A stretch of 64,000 nt of DNA from Arthrobacter sp. FW305-BF8 (GTDB lineage: Bacteria > Actinomycetota > Actinomycetes > Actinomycetales > Micrococcaceae). Positions 18,767 to 28,153 of this stretch are shown here, in pieces. Each line of letters begins with the position of its first letter. Within the stretch, counting starts at the first letter, position 1. The DNA is taken from contig NZ_CP084561.1 of assembly GCF_021789315.1 (NCBI RefSeq), forward strand, positions 2,480,001-2,544,000, given 5' to 3'. The translations under genes and the position numbers were made by a program. The notes beneath the pieces were generated by a model. It did not search any database. It had not been told where the DNA came from and was given only the letters and a program-made list of their open reading frames with translations.

Positions 18767-19198
18767 GTGTCCACCCTGCTCAACCCGTACCTCAGCTTCC
18801 GTGACACCGCCCGCGACGCCATGACCTTCTACCAGTCGGTGTTCGGCGGCGACCTGGCACTCAGCACCTTCGGGGAGTTCCACGCCAGTGAAGATCCTGC
18901 CGAGTCGGACAAGATCATGCACGGGATGCTGACCTCGGAGAAGGGGCTCGTGCTCATGGGAGCCGACACCCCCAACTCCATGGACTATTCACCGGGGAAC
19001 AACATCTCGGTATCGCTCAGCGGGGACGACGAGGCGGAACTTCGCGGTTACTACGACAAACTCTCCGGCGACGGAGGCTCCGTCACCGTCCCGATGGAGA
19101 AGGCGCCATGGGGCGACATCTTCGGCATGTGCACCGACAAGTTCGGCATCGCGTGGCTGGTAAACGTCAGCGGAGCCTCGGCAGCGCCCGGTTCCTAG
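18767..19198 (+). CDS. VOC-family (PhnB-like) protein
   Basis: A 143-residue vicinal-oxygen-chelate fold protein of the PhnB/3-demethylubiquinone-like group. It begins STLLNPYLSFRDTARDAM and contains YQSVFGGDLALSTFGE and EKAPWGDIFGMCTDKFGI. Such proteins are usually of unknown function. The GTG at 18767 is preceded by AAGGAGA at 6 nt, so the longer frame from 18671 is not the start. It is convergent with the phosphoketolase gene, with a long palindrome between them. Confidence 0.85.
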   Translation: MSTLLNPYLSFRDTARDAMTFYQSVFGGDLALSTFGEFHASEDPAESDKIMHGMLTSEKGLVLMGADTPNSMDYSPGNNISVSLSGDDEAELRGYYDKLSGDGGSVTVPMEKAPWGDIFGMCTDKFGIAWLVNVSGASAAPGS

Positions 19199-19203
19199 AA
19201 GTA

Positions 19204-19268
19204 GCAACGCGGGGTCACTTTTCGCCCAATAACAGGCCTCCATTGGACGATATCTGACCTCGCGTTGC
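19204..19268. repeat. Long imperfect palindrome between convergent genes
   Basis: Outer arms at 19204-19217 and 19255-19268 are 14 nt with one G/T difference (G-U in RNA). Inner arms at 19222-19230 and 19242-19250 are 9 nt with one mismatch. The loop is about 11 nt. There is no T-run after it, so it is not a standard terminator, although it lies between two convergent stops. It resembles in design the palindromes at 37436 and 61662. Confidence 0.8.
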
Positions 19269-19276
19269 AGTTTGGT

Positions 19277-21706
19277 TTAGGAACCGGGCGGCGACCATAC
19301 CCAGTCGCGGATGCCGGGCAAATCCTCGAAGTGCTCCCGGATGTATTCGGCATGGGCGTCCAGCTGCTGGTTGCAGTAATCGGCCAGGGCCTCCGCGCCG
19401 TCGAACTGCCGCGGCATCCGGCGCAGCGCCTCCAACGCCAGGTGGTAGCGGCTCATCCGGTTGACCACCACCATGTCGAACGGCGTGGTGGTGGTGCCCT
19501 GCTGGCTGTAGCCGCGGACGTGGAACCGGTCCGGGTTCGGCCGCCCGTGCAGGAGCTGGTGGAACGAGCGGGCGTAGCCGTGCCATGCCACCACCACCTC
19601 GCAGCTGTCTGTGAACAGCGAAGTGAACGTCCCGTCGTCGAGCCCGTGCGGGTGCACGTTGCGCGGCGGAAGAACCATGGCGTCCATGACGTTCACCACG
19701 CGCACGGTGGCATCGGGAACGTGGCGCTGCAGCAGCCAGGCCGCCGCGAGTGCCTCCTCAGTGGGGATGTCGCCGGCGCAGGCGAGGACGACGTCCGGTT
19801 CAGTGCCGCTGCCGTCCTCGTTGCCGGCCCACTCCCAAATGGAGGCTCCGGCCTCGGCGTGCGCGCGGGCTTCCGCCAGGGTCAGGTACTGGGGGTGTGA
19901 CTGCTTGTCGACGACGACCAGGTTCACATAGTCCTGGCTGAGCAGGGTGTGTTCTGCCGCCGCCAGAAGAGTGTTGGTGTCCGGCGGCAGGTAGATTCTC
20001 GTCACTTCACCGGACAGGGACAGCACGGTGTCGATCAGGCCCGGGCCCTGGTGGCTGAAGCCGTTGTGGTCGTTGCGCCAGCAGGTGGAGGTCAGCAGGA
20101 TGTTCAGGCTCGGCACCGGCGAGCGCCATTCCAGCTCCCGGGCGTGCTGCAGCCACTTGGCGTGCTGGACGGTCATCGAGGCGCTGACCATGGCGAAGGC
20201 CTCGTAGCTGGCGAAGAACCCGTGCCGCCCGGTCAGCAGGTAGCCCTCCAGCCAACCCTGGCAGAGGTGCTCGGAGAGCACCTCCATGACGCGGCCGTCC
20301 GGAGAGACGTGGCTGTCCCCGCCGCCGTTATCCCCGCCGTTCCCCGGCAGCATCAGGCAGCGGTCGGTGGCCTCAAACACGGCGCCCAGCCTGTTGCTGT
20401 TGGTTTCGTCCGGGCAGAACAGCCGGAACCGAGGGTTGTCCTTCGTTCCGGTGTAGAGGTCGCGGAACAGCTCACCCAGCGGCTTGGTGGTTTCGATGCT
20501 GGTCGAACCGGGCTGGCCGGGGTCGACGGCGTACTGGGCCAGGTCAGGTATCTCCAGCGGGACGGACGGCTGGCCGTTGGCCAACGGCGCCGCTCCCATC
20601 CGGAGCCTGCCTTCGGGCGCCAGAGCGGCCAGTTCGGGGAGGAGCCGGCCGTCGTCGTCGAACAGGGATTCGGGCTGGTAGGAGCGCATCCATTGCTCCA
20701 GCAGCGCCAGGTGCTCCGGGTTGTCCCTGACACCGGACAGGGGAACCTGGTGCGCACGGAACGTGCCTTCCACCGGGGTGCCGTCCACGGACTCCGGTCC
20801 GGTCCAGCCCTTGGGGGTCCGCAGGATGATCGCCGGCCAGCGAGGCGCCGTCGCCAGATTACTGCCGGAGCCGGAAGCACCGGAACCGGCGCCCCGGGCG
20901 GCCTGCTGGATGTTCCGGATGATTGCATATGCACTGTCCAGGGCGGCGGCCAGGGCGCGGTGGACCTTCTCGGGCTGGTCGCCGGACACTGTTACGGGTT
21001 CCCAGCCGTTGGCACTTAGCAATGCCTCGACGTCCGCGTCGGGGCGGCGTCCCAGGACTGTCGGCCCGGAAATCTTGGCCCCGTTGAGGTGCAGGATGGG
21101 CAGGACCGCGCCGTCCCGCGCCGCGTTGAGGAAGAACGGCGCCGTCCACGAGGCGGCCAGCGGGCCCGTCTCGGCCTCGCCGTCGCCCACCACGCAGGCG
21201 GCGATGAGGCCCGGGTTATCCATCACCGCGCCGGTGGCGTGCATCAGCGAGTAGCCCAGCTCGCCGCCCTCGTGGATGGACCCGGGCGTTGCCGGACCCA
21301 CGTGGCTGCCCACACCGCCCGGCGTCGAAAACTGCCTGGCCAGCCGGCGCAGCCCGGCGGCGTCGCGGCTGACCTCAGGGTAGATCTCGGAGTACGTGCC
21401 CTCGAGGTAGACGTTCGCCACCACCGACGGTCCGCCGTGGCCCGGGCCGGCAATGAACAGGACCTCGGCCGACGTTTTCTTGATCAGCCGGTTCAGGTGG
21501 GCGTAGATCAGCGACAGCCCGGGACCGGTGCCCCAGTGCCCCAGCAGCCTCGGCTTAATGTGTTCCGGCTGCAGCGGCTCCCGAAGCAGGGCATTGTCCT
21601 GGAGGTAGATCTAGGCCACCGTCAGGTAGTTGGCCGCGTTCCAGTAGCGGTGGAGGAGGTACAGTTCGTCATCCGAAATTGCCCCGTTTGCCCCGGCCAT
21701 GCCCAT
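19277..21706 (-). pseudogene. xfp: Phosphoketolase (Xfp) interrupted by an in-frame amber codon
   Basis: The full frame from the ATG at 21706 (GGAAGG 6 nt upstream) would give 809 residues, the normal size for xylulose-5-P/fructose-6-P phosphoketolase, a thiamine diphosphate enzyme making acetyl phosphate. Codon 32 (21613-21611) is TAG where the context YLTVA-stop-IYLQDN implies CAG (Gln), a one-base change. Downstream sequence is intact, including GHWGTGPGLSLIYAHLNR, GPGHGGPSVVANVYLEG, TPGGVGSH and EGELGYSL-type motifs (seen as HEGGELGYSLMHATG). The next in-frame ATG is at 21424, which would drop the conserved HWGT histidine region, so a restart product is unlikely to work. Recent loss, readthrough or a base-call error are all possible. 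Confidence 0.8.
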
Positions 21707-21882
21707 TTATTGCCTTCCGTCGGATCCCGCTCCAGCGCTGAGGGGCACAGTCTACCCCGCGGTTATGGCGGCCCTCAGATCCACTCCGGGTCCGCCCAAC
21801 CGGCAGTTGGGGCCTCTTGTTCCCAGAGGCCTTGCCCGTACTGGCGGCGGTTCCGTAGCGTTGCAGGCGTGGAAGGAATGCC

Positions 21883-22479
21883 GTGGGAATCACAGCGTCG
21901 AATGGGGACGCCGCGCTAACGGGGGACACGCTCAAGGGAGACACCGCGCTCAAGGGAGACCCCGGGAACAGGGTGACCCTCTACCTCGATGTCGATGGCG
22001 TGGTGTGCCCATTTGGCCCCACGGGCACCACGCCGTGGGACTCGGCATGGCGTTACACCTTCGCCGGGATGCTGGAAGTCTCCTATGCGGCGGAGCTGGT
22101 GACGGCCCTGAACCGGCTGTCTCTGCAGCCCGGACTCCGGTGCGTCTGGCTCACCAGCTGGGAGGAACTGGCGCCCGCCGTACTCTGCCCGGTCACCGGA
22201 CTGGAGGGAAGCACGTGGCCGGTGCTGACCGCTGACGGGGCGGGCAGCGGCGCGGAATGGTGGAAGCTGGAAGCCATTCAGGCGGATGTGGGCAGGAACA
22301 CACCGGAGCGGATCATCTGGGTGGACGACCAGCTCGCATTTGAAGGCCGCGCCCAGGCGTGGGCACGGATCCTTGGCCGCCGTGCCTTGCTGGTTTCACC
22401 GGACCCCCGGACAGGATTGTCGCCGCGTCAGCTGGAGGCCATCCGCGCCTTCTCCCGGCCCCCGGACCGGCAGGCGTGA
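21883..22479 (+). CDS. HAD-like domain protein
   Basis: A 198-residue protein with the HAD motif I LYLDVDGVVCPFG near residue 33 and a later acidic pair in IIWVDDQLAFE. CVWLTSWEELA fits the motif II strand (Thr/Ser). It belongs to the group of short actinobacterial HAD-domain proteins of unknown substrate. The first 28 residues are a low-complexity Gly-Asp-Thr stretch from a repeated GGGAGACAC-like DNA unit. Translation starts at GTG 21883 with GGAAGGA 5 nt upstream. It is divergent from the broken phosphoketolase gene. Confidence 0.75.
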   Translation: MGITASNGDAALTGDTLKGDTALKGDPGNRVTLYLDVDGVVCPFGPTGTTPWDSAWRYTFAGMLEVSYAAELVTALNRLSLQPGLRCVWLTSWEELAPAVLCPVTGLEGSTWPVLTADGAGSGAEWWKLEAIQADVGRNTPERIIWVDDQLAFEGRAQAWARILGRRALLVSPDPRTGLSPRQLEAIRAFSRPPDRQA

Positions 22480-22499
22480 CTGAGTTGAGCGGTGCAGGT

Positions 22500-22527
22500 T
22501 TGACCTTGCCTGCAGGACGCGTACCAT
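22500..22527 (+). promoter_or_regulatory. Candidate promoter for pit
   Basis: TTGACC at 22500-22505 and TACCAT at 22522-22527 are 16 nt apart, giving a leader of about 130 nt before the GTG of pit. Between promoter and gene a GGGTGAAC near 22585 (GTTCACCC on the other strand) resembles half of a PhoP box, but only one copy is seen. Confidence 0.4.
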
Positions 22528-22666
22528 CGATAAGGTTTCAAGCCCGCTCTGCAGCTCCGCGACCTCCACCCCCAGACGTATCCTTAAACAGCGGGTGAAC
22601 TATGCTGTGCAGTGCAGGCCGGGGAAGTGGAACTGCTGTACGTAGACTCTGCAGATTGGGCAACAG

Positions 22667-23896
22667 GTGGACATCACCTTCATGGTGGCGCTGGTCATTG
22701 CGCTGGCATTATTTTTCGACTTCACGAACGGTTTCCACGACACCGCAAACGCGATGGCCACGCCCATTGCCACCGGTGCCATCAAGCCGAAGACTGCGGT
22801 TGCCCTTGCGGCGGCCCTGAACCTCGTCGGCGCGTTCCTGTCCACGGAAGTCGCCAAAACGGTCTCGGGGGGCATCATTCGCGAGGGGTCCGGCGGGGTC
22901 CAGATCACCCCGGACATCATTTTCGCCGGCCTCATGGGCGCCATCCTCTGGAACATGATCACTTGGCTCAAGGGACTGCCCTCCAGCTCGTCCCATGCGC
23001 TGTTCGGCGGCCTCATCGGGGCCGCGGTTGTGGGCATCGGCTTCCACTCCGTCAACCTCGAGACGCTGCTGCAAAAAGTCATTCTGCCCGCCATCTTCGC
23101 CCCGGTCATCGCAGGGCTTGTGGCCTACGTCTGCACCCGGATCGCCTACGGCCTCACGTCACGGCATGATCCGGAGACAGGCAGCAAGCTCACGCAGAAG
23201 CGCGGCGGCTTCCGGACAGGCCAGATCTTCACCTCCAGCCTGGTGGCGCTGGCCCACGGCACCAACGACGCCCAGAAAACCATGGGCATCATCACCCTCG
23301 TACTGATCGCGGCCGGGACGCAGAAGCCCGGCTCGGGCCCGGAGCTGTGGGTGATCACGGCCTGCGCCCTCGCCATCGCCATCGGAACCTACGCCGGCGG
23401 CTGGCGCATCATCAGGACCATGGGTGCCGGACTCACCGAGGTGAAGCCCGCCCAGGGCTTCGCGGCCGAGTCGAGCACGGCTTCCGCCATCCTGGCCTCC
23501 TCGCACCTGGGCTTTGCCCTGTCCACCACCCAGGTGGCCTCCGGTTCAGTGATCGGTTCCGGCATGGGCCGCAGGGGCACCACGGTGCGCTGGGGCATGG
23601 TGGGGCGCATCGCACTCGGGTGGCTCTTCACGCTGCCCGCCGCGGGCATTGTCGGTGCTTTGACCGCACTGCTGGTCAAGACCGGGGTGGTCGGCGTGGT
23701 GATTGCGGCAGTGGCCGGCACCGGCGCCGTCTTGTACATGTTCCTGGTATCCCGCAAATCCCAGGTGGGCCACCACAACGCCGTCGAGGTCGAAGAGGCC
23801 GGGCAGGCAATCCGCTTCGCGAAGAAGAAGGCCCTCGCCAGGGCACGCGCCGCCGAGCGCGCCAAGAACAACAACCCGAAGGGCCCGCAGCGATGA
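22667..23896 (+). CDS. pit: Low-affinity inorganic phosphate transporter (PiT family)
   Basis: A 409-residue membrane protein that imports phosphate or metal-phosphate with protons. The family signature occurs twice: DFTNGFHDTANAMAT near residue 18 and ALAHGTNDAQKTMG near residue 195, the two inverted halves. KGLPSSSSHALFGGLIGAA is another hallmark. The C-terminus is a basic, Ala/Arg-rich cytoplasmic tail (KKKALARARAAERAK). It starts at GTG 22667; the Shine-Dalgarno is weak. It overlaps the following small membrane gene by 4 nt. Confidence 0.93.
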   Translation: MDITFMVALVIALALFFDFTNGFHDTANAMATPIATGAIKPKTAVALAAALNLVGAFLSTEVAKTVSGGIIREGSGGVQITPDIIFAGLMGAILWNMITWLKGLPSSSSHALFGGLIGAAVVGIGFHSVNLETLLQKVILPAIFAPVIAGLVAYVCTRIAYGLTSRHDPETGSKLTQKRGGFRTGQIFTSSLVALAHGTNDAQKTMGIITLVLIAAGTQKPGSGPELWVITACALAIAIGTYAGGWRIIRTMGAGLTEVKPAQGFAAESSTASAILASSHLGFALSTTQVASGSVIGSGMGRRGTTVRWGMVGRIALGWLFTLPAAGIVGALTALLVKTGVVGVVIAAVAGTGAVLYMFLVSRKSQVGHHNAVEVEEAGQAIRFAKKKALARARAAERAKNNNPKGPQR

Positions 23897-24114
23897 AGTG
23901 GTTGGAACTCCTCACCGTAGCCGGCGCCACTCTGGTCGCCGCCGTGACCGTCGTGGTCCTTTACTCCCTTGGCGTCCGGCTGACCGCCATCGCCGGTGAC
24001 CGCCAGGTGGCCGCGCCGGCCTGGGTCAAATACCTCTCCTACGCCTGCTTTGGACTCTGCGGCATCGCCGTGATGTTCGGCCTGTACCTGATCATTCCGT
24101 ACTTCAGCGGCTAA
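23893..24114 (+). CDS. Small two-helix membrane protein coupled to pit
   Basis: A 73-residue protein starting at the ATGA overlap with the pit stop. Two hydrophobic helices are visible, LLTVAGATLVAAVTVVVLYSLG and a second around YACFGLCGIAVMFGLYLII. No known enzyme motif. The tight overlap implies translation coupled to pit, so it may be an accessory or regulatory subunit; its function is not recognised. Confidence 0.8.
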   Translation: MKWLELLTVAGATLVAAVTVVVLYSLGVRLTAIAGDRQVAAPAWVKYLSYACFGLCGIAVMFGLYLIIPYFSG

Positions 24115-24162
24115 CCGGGCAGGTCCGGCGACGGTCCTCTGGGAACGCTGAACCCGAGTGGC

Positions 24163-24168
24163 TAGGCT
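24163..24168 (+). promoter_or_regulatory. -10 box (TAGGCT), leaderless start of the DHFR-like gene
   Basis: TAGGCT ends 6 nt before the ATG at 24175, with no ribosome site between. Confidence 0.6.
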
Positions 24169-24174
24169 GGGTCC

Positions 24175-24723
24175 ATGCCCAGTGTCCAGTATTACGTTGC
24201 GTCCTCCCTCGACGGCTTCATCGCCACGGCAGACGACGACCTTGCCTGGCTGCTGCAGTTCGACGGCTTCGAAGGCGGCAAGGAAAGCTACGACGCCTTC
24301 ATATCCGGCGTCGGCTGCATCGTCATGGGCGGGACCACCTACGGGTGGCTGATGGAGCACGAACCCGGCAACTGGCCTTACCCCGGCACGCCCTCCTGGA
24401 TCTTCACCCACCACGAGTTCAGCGCCCCGCCGGGAGCCGACATCACGTTCGTCCGGGGCGAGGTGACCGAATTCATCGACGACCTCTGGCGTGACGCTGC
24501 CGGCAAGAACATCTGGGTGGTGGGCGGCGGCGAGCTCGCCGCCCAGTTCGCCGGCGCCGGCCTCCTGGACGAACTGATCGTCTCGGTCATCCCTGTGGTG
24601 CTTGGCGGCGGAAAACGGCTGCTTCCCCTCGTCCAGGGCCCGACGGCGCCACTCGAGTTGCAGGAGGCGCGTCCCCAGGGGCGGGGGATCGTGGAGCTCC
24701 GGTACCGCTGGCCTGGCCGCTAG
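24175..24723 (+). CDS. Dihydrofolate reductase / RibD C-terminal family protein
   Basis: A 182-residue protein of the RibD_C (DHFR-like fold) family. MPSVQYYVASSLDGFIA is the first strand, CIVMGGTTYGWL the second conserved block, and NIWVVGGGELAAQFAGAGLLDEL the glycine-rich NADPH-binding part. It ends with IPVVLGGGKRLLP. This is the small stand-alone family usually annotated as dihydrofolate reductase-like; it is not the folate enzyme FolA, and its substrate is unknown. It is convergent with the thioesterase gene 12 bp away. Confidence 0.87.
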   Translation: MPSVQYYVASSLDGFIATADDDLAWLLQFDGFEGGKESYDAFISGVGCIVMGGTTYGWLMEHEPGNWPYPGTPSWIFTHHEFSAPPGADITFVRGEVTEFIDDLWRDAAGKNIWVVGGGELAAQFAGAGLLDELIVSVIPVVLGGGKRLLPLVQGPTAPLELQEARPQGRGIVELRYRWPGR

Positions 24724-24735
24724 CCTCTTCCGCCG

Positions 24736-25278
24736 CTACCGGATGAGGTTGGTGATGCGCGCCGTGGACAGCCGGCGCCCCTGTTCGTCGGTCATCACGA
24801 TCTCGTGAGTGGTCAGCGTGCGGCCCAGATGGATGGCCGTGCACGTTCCGGTTACCGTGCCCGCGGAGACCGCGCGGTGGTGCGTGGCGCCCACCTCGAT
24901 GCCCAGCGCCTGGCGGCCCGGACCGGCGTGCATCCCCGCGGCAAACGACCCCAGGGTCTCGGCCAGCACCACATGCGCGCCGCCGTGCAGGATCCCGGCC
25001 ACCTGCGTATTTCCCTCCACGGGCATCGTGGCAACGCACCGTTCAGGGCTCATCTCCAGGAACCGGATCCCCATCTTCACCACGAGGGCGCCGATGCCGT
25101 AGTCCGCGAGCCATTCGTGCAGGTGCTCGGGGACGCCGGCCTCAAACAGCTCTTTCATGAACTGAGCTTCAACCGAGGCTGCAACCTCGGCGGGCGCCGC
25201 GATGGCCGCGTCTGCGGCTGCGCCGGCCTCTGTGGGGCTGGCCTCACCGCCAGGGCCGGGCGTGAAATTGTCCATCAT
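24736..25278 (-). CDS. PaaI-type hotdog thioesterase
   Basis: A 180-residue protein with a variable acidic/Ala-rich N-terminus and a hotdog domain. The motif TQVAGILHGGAHVVLAETLG contains the HGG-A/E pattern of PaaI/YbdB-type acyl-CoA thioesterases, followed by LGIEVGATHHRAVSAG. It likely hydrolyses an aromatic or medium-chain acyl-CoA. Two ATGs at 25278 and 25275 are possible starts; neither has a clear ribosome site. Its start lies 20 bp from the polA start on the other strand, so the two promoters overlap. Confidence 0.87.
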   Translation of the reverse strand: MMDNFTPGPGGEASPTEAGAAADAAIAAPAEVAASVEAQFMKELFEAGVPEHLHEWLADYGIGALVVKMGIRFLEMSPERCVATMPVEGNTQVAGILHGGAHVVLAETLGSFAAGMHAGPGRQALGIEVGATHHRAVSAGTVTGTCTAIHLGRTLTTHEIVMTDEQGRRLSTARITNLIR

Positions 25279-25284
25279 GGCAAC

Positions 25285-25290
25285 TAGGCT
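25285..25290 (+). promoter_or_regulatory. -10 box (TAGGCT), leaderless polA start
   Basis: TAGGCT ends 7 nt before the GTG at 25298. This supports GTG 25298 over the ATG at 25277, which would lie upstream of the transcription start. Confidence 0.6.
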
Positions 25291-25297
25291 GGCACCT

Positions 25298-28093
25298 GTG
25301 AGTGAAACAACCAAACCGGCCCCAATTCCGTCCACAACCCAGACCCTTCAGGACATTGCAGTGTCCCCGGCTGACGCCCCGTCGGTATCGGCCACCCAGG
25401 CTCCCGTCGTTCCCCTGACGGAGCAGCCCCGGCTTCTGGTGCTGGACGGGCACTCCATGGCCTTCCGGGCCTTCTTCGCCCTCCCGGCCGACAAGTTCTC
25501 CACGGCCCGGGGCCAGCACACCAACGCGATCCACGGCTTCACCTCCATGCTCATCAACCTGATCAAGGAACAGAAGCCCACCCACATTGCCGTGGCCTTC
25601 GACGTCTCGGATGACACCACTCACCGCAAGGCCGAATACAGCGAGTACAAGGGTGGCCGCAACGAGACGCCCCGCGAAATGAGCGGCCAGATCGACCTCA
25701 TCGACCAGGTCATGGCCGCGTGGGGCATCAAGACCATCAAGATGCCCGGCTACGAGGCGGACGACATCCTGGCCACGCTCGCAGCCATGGGTGAAAAGGC
25801 CGGCTACGAAGTCCTGCTCGTGTCCGGCGACCGCGACGCCTTCCAGCTCATCACGGACAACGTCTTCGTGCTGTACCCGAGGAAGGGCGTCAGCGACATC
25901 CCGCGCATGGACGCCGCCGCCATCGAGGCGAAGTACTTCGTCAGCCCCTCCCGGTATTCAGACCTCGCGGCCCTGGTGGGGGAGACCGCTGACAACCTGC
26001 CGGGCGTCCCGGGAGTCGGACCCAAAACGGCAGCCAAGTGGATCAATCTCTACGGCGGCCTCGAAGGCGTGCTGGAACACCTCGATGCCATCGGCGGGAA
26101 GGTGGGGGACGCGTTGCGGGACAACGTGGATGCGGTCAAGCGCAACCGGAAGCTGAACCGGCTGCACACCGACCTTGACCTCCCGGTGACGCTGGACGAG
26201 CTGGCTGACCCGCGGCCGGACCAGAAGGCTGTGGAGGAGCTCTTCGACGAGCTCGAATTCAAGACGATCCGCACCCGTCTCTTTGATCTGTACGCGAGCG
26301 AGGCGCCTGCGCCGGAGCGCGAGCCCCTGGAGAGCAGGGACTTTGCCGCGCTGGCCGACGCGGACTCGCTCCGGGCCTTCCTCGAGGCAGGGGCTGGGCA
26401 GCGGTCCGCCCTCGCCGTGGACGTGCTGCCCGGCCGGATCGGCGAGGACGCGGACGCCGTCGCCATCGTGCGGGACGACGCCGCCGCCTACGTGGACCTC
26501 ACCGCGCTGGACGCCGACGCCGAAAATGTGCTGGCCCAGTGGCTCCGGGACGCGGGATCGCCGAAGGTGATGCACGGCTACAAGGCGGCGCTGAAGGCAT
26601 TGGCCAACCGTGGGTTTGGTTTGGAGGGTGTGGTGGATGACACCTCCATTTCCGGCTACCTCATCCAGCCCGACCGCCGCACCTACGAACTGGCCGAACT
26701 GGCCCAGTTCCACCTGAACATCCACATCACGCCCGAGGCCGCCAAGGCCGGCCAGCTGGAGCTGGCGTTCGACGACGACGCCGCGGCGTCCGGTGCGCTG
26801 GTCCAGGTGGCCGCCGTCGTCCATAAACTGAGCCGGTTCTTCGAATCGGAACTGAGGGAGCGCAAGGCCGAGGATCTGCTGGCCACGCTGGAGCTGCCGG
26901 TGGCCCGTGTCCTCGCGGATATGGAGAAGACCGGCATCGCCGTCTCCATGGAGCTGATGGACGAACAGCTGGCGGACCTGGCCAGGGTGATCGACGATGC
27001 GCAGGAACGGGCGTTCGCCGCGATCGGCCACGAGGTGAACCTCGGTTCGCCGAAGCAGCTGCAGACGGTCCTCTTCGAGGAGCTGCAACTGCCCAAGACC
27101 AAGAAGATCAAGTCCGGGTACACCACGGACGCCGCTTCGCTGAAAAACCTGCTGGAGAAAACCGGGCATGAATTCCTGGTCCAGCTCATGGCCCACCGCG
27201 AATCGGCGAAGCTGCGGCAGATGGTGGAAACGCTGAAGAAGTCCGTGGCCGAGGACGGGCGCATCCACACCACCTACGCCCAGAACGTGGCCGCCACCGG
27301 GCGCATCTCGTCCAACAACCCCAACCTGCAGAACATCCCGATCCGCAGCGAGGAGGGCCGCCGCGTGCGGGGCATCTTCGTGGTCAGCGACGGCTACGAG
27401 TGCCTGCTGTCCGCGGACTACTCGCAGATCGAGATGCGCATCATGGCGCACCTGTCCGGCGACGCCGGCCTGATCGAGGCCTACCGCGAGGGGGAAGACC
27501 TGCACCGCTTCGTCGGCTCGTCCATCTTCCACGTGCCGCCGGCCGAGGTGACCAGCGCGATGCGCTCCAAGGTCAAGGCCATGTCCTACGGCCTGGCCTA
27601 CGGGCTGACGTCCTTCGGGCTGTCAAAGCAGCTCGAGATCTCGGTGGATGAGGCCAGAAACCTCATGAAGGACTACTTTGACCGGTTCGGTGCCGTGCGG
27701 GACTACCTCCGCGGCGTGGTGGACCAGGCCAGGGTGGACGGCTACACGGCCACGATCGAGGGCCGGCGCCGCTACCTGCCGGACCTCACCAGCACAGACC
27801 GGCAGCTGCGCGAGAACGCCGAGCGCATCGCCCTCAACTCACCCATCCAGGGCTCCGCGGCGGACATCATCAAGCGTGCCATGCTCGGCGTGCACTCGGA
27901 ACTGGCCGCACAGGGGCTCAAGTCACGCATGCTTTTGCAGGTCCATGACGAACTCGTGCTGGAAGTGGCCACCGGCGAACGGGAGGCAGTCGAAAAGCTC
28001 GTCACGGAGCAGATGGCCGCCGCCGCGGAACTCAGCGTTCCGCTGGAAGTCCAGATCGGCGTCGGCACCAGCTGGTACGACGCCGGCCACTAG
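25298..28093 (+). CDS. polA: DNA polymerase I
   Basis: A 931-residue family A polymerase for gap filling and repair. The 5' nuclease domain (about 45-340) has LLVLDGHSMAFRAFFALP, DVSDDTTHRKAEYSEYKG and GVPGVGPKTAAKW. The middle domain (about 370-540) lacks the DxE exonuclease motif; the site reads LAVDVLPGRIG, so proofreading is probably absent, as in other actinobacterial PolA. The polymerase domain has motif A SADYSQIEMRIMAHLSGD, the O-helix RSKVKAMSYGLAYGLT with Tyr where E. coli has Phe762, and motif C LQVHDELVLEVA. A 7-bp GC hairpin at 28104-28125 follows the stop. Confidence 0.97.
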   Translation: MSETTKPAPIPSTTQTLQDIAVSPADAPSVSATQAPVVPLTEQPRLLVLDGHSMAFRAFFALPADKFSTARGQHTNAIHGFTSMLINLIKEQKPTHIAVAFDVSDDTTHRKAEYSEYKGGRNETPREMSGQIDLIDQVMAAWGIKTIKMPGYEADDILATLAAMGEKAGYEVLLVSGDRDAFQLITDNVFVLYPRKGVSDIPRMDAAAIEAKYFVSPSRYSDLAALVGETADNLPGVPGVGPKTAAKWINLYGGLEGVLEHLDAIGGKVGDALRDNVDAVKRNRKLNRLHTDLDLPVTLDELADPRPDQKAVEELFDELEFKTIRTRLFDLYASEAPAPEREPLESRDFAALADADSLRAFLEAGAGQRSALAVDVLPGRIGEDADAVAIVRDDAAAYVDLTALDADAENVLAQWLRDAGSPKVMHGYKAALKALANRGFGLEGVVDDTSISGYLIQPDRRTYELAELAQFHLNIHITPEAAKAGQLELAFDDDAAASGALVQVAAVVHKLSRFFESELRERKAEDLLATLELPVARVLADMEKTGIAVSMELMDEQLADLARVIDDAQERAFAAIGHEVNLGSPKQLQTVLFEELQLPKTKKIKSGYTTDAASLKNLLEKTGHEFLVQLMAHRESAKLRQMVETLKKSVAEDGRIHTTYAQNVAATGRISSNNPNLQNIPIRSEEGRRVRGIFVVSDGYECLLSADYSQIEMRIMAHLSGDAGLIEAYREGEDLHRFVGSSIFHVPPAEVTSAMRSKVKAMSYGLAYGLTSFGLSKQLEISVDEARNLMKDYFDRFGAVRDYLRGVVDQARVDGYTATIEGRRRYLPDLTSTDRQLRENAERIALNSPIQGSAADIIKRAMLGVHSELAAQGLKSRMLLQVHDELVLEVATGEREAVEKLVTEQMAAAAELSVPLEVQIGVGTSWYDAGH

Positions 28094-28140
28094 CCTCAAC
28101 GGACCCCGCCGCGCCGGAGGCGGGGCGGGGGACCATTGGT

Positions 28141-28146
28141 TAGGCT
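28141..28146 (+). promoter_or_regulatory. -10 box (TAGGCT), leaderless start of the Eis-like gene
   Basis: TAGGCT ends 7 nt before the GTG at 28154. Confidence 0.6.
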
Positions 28147-28153
28147 CGGGGTT

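Noticed and set aside
22580..22600. PhoP box upstream of pit
   Set aside because: Only one half-site is visible; a real box needs direct repeats.
25958..27532. Open frame of 524 codons antisense to polA
   Set aside because: polA is certain on the other strand; no independent evidence.
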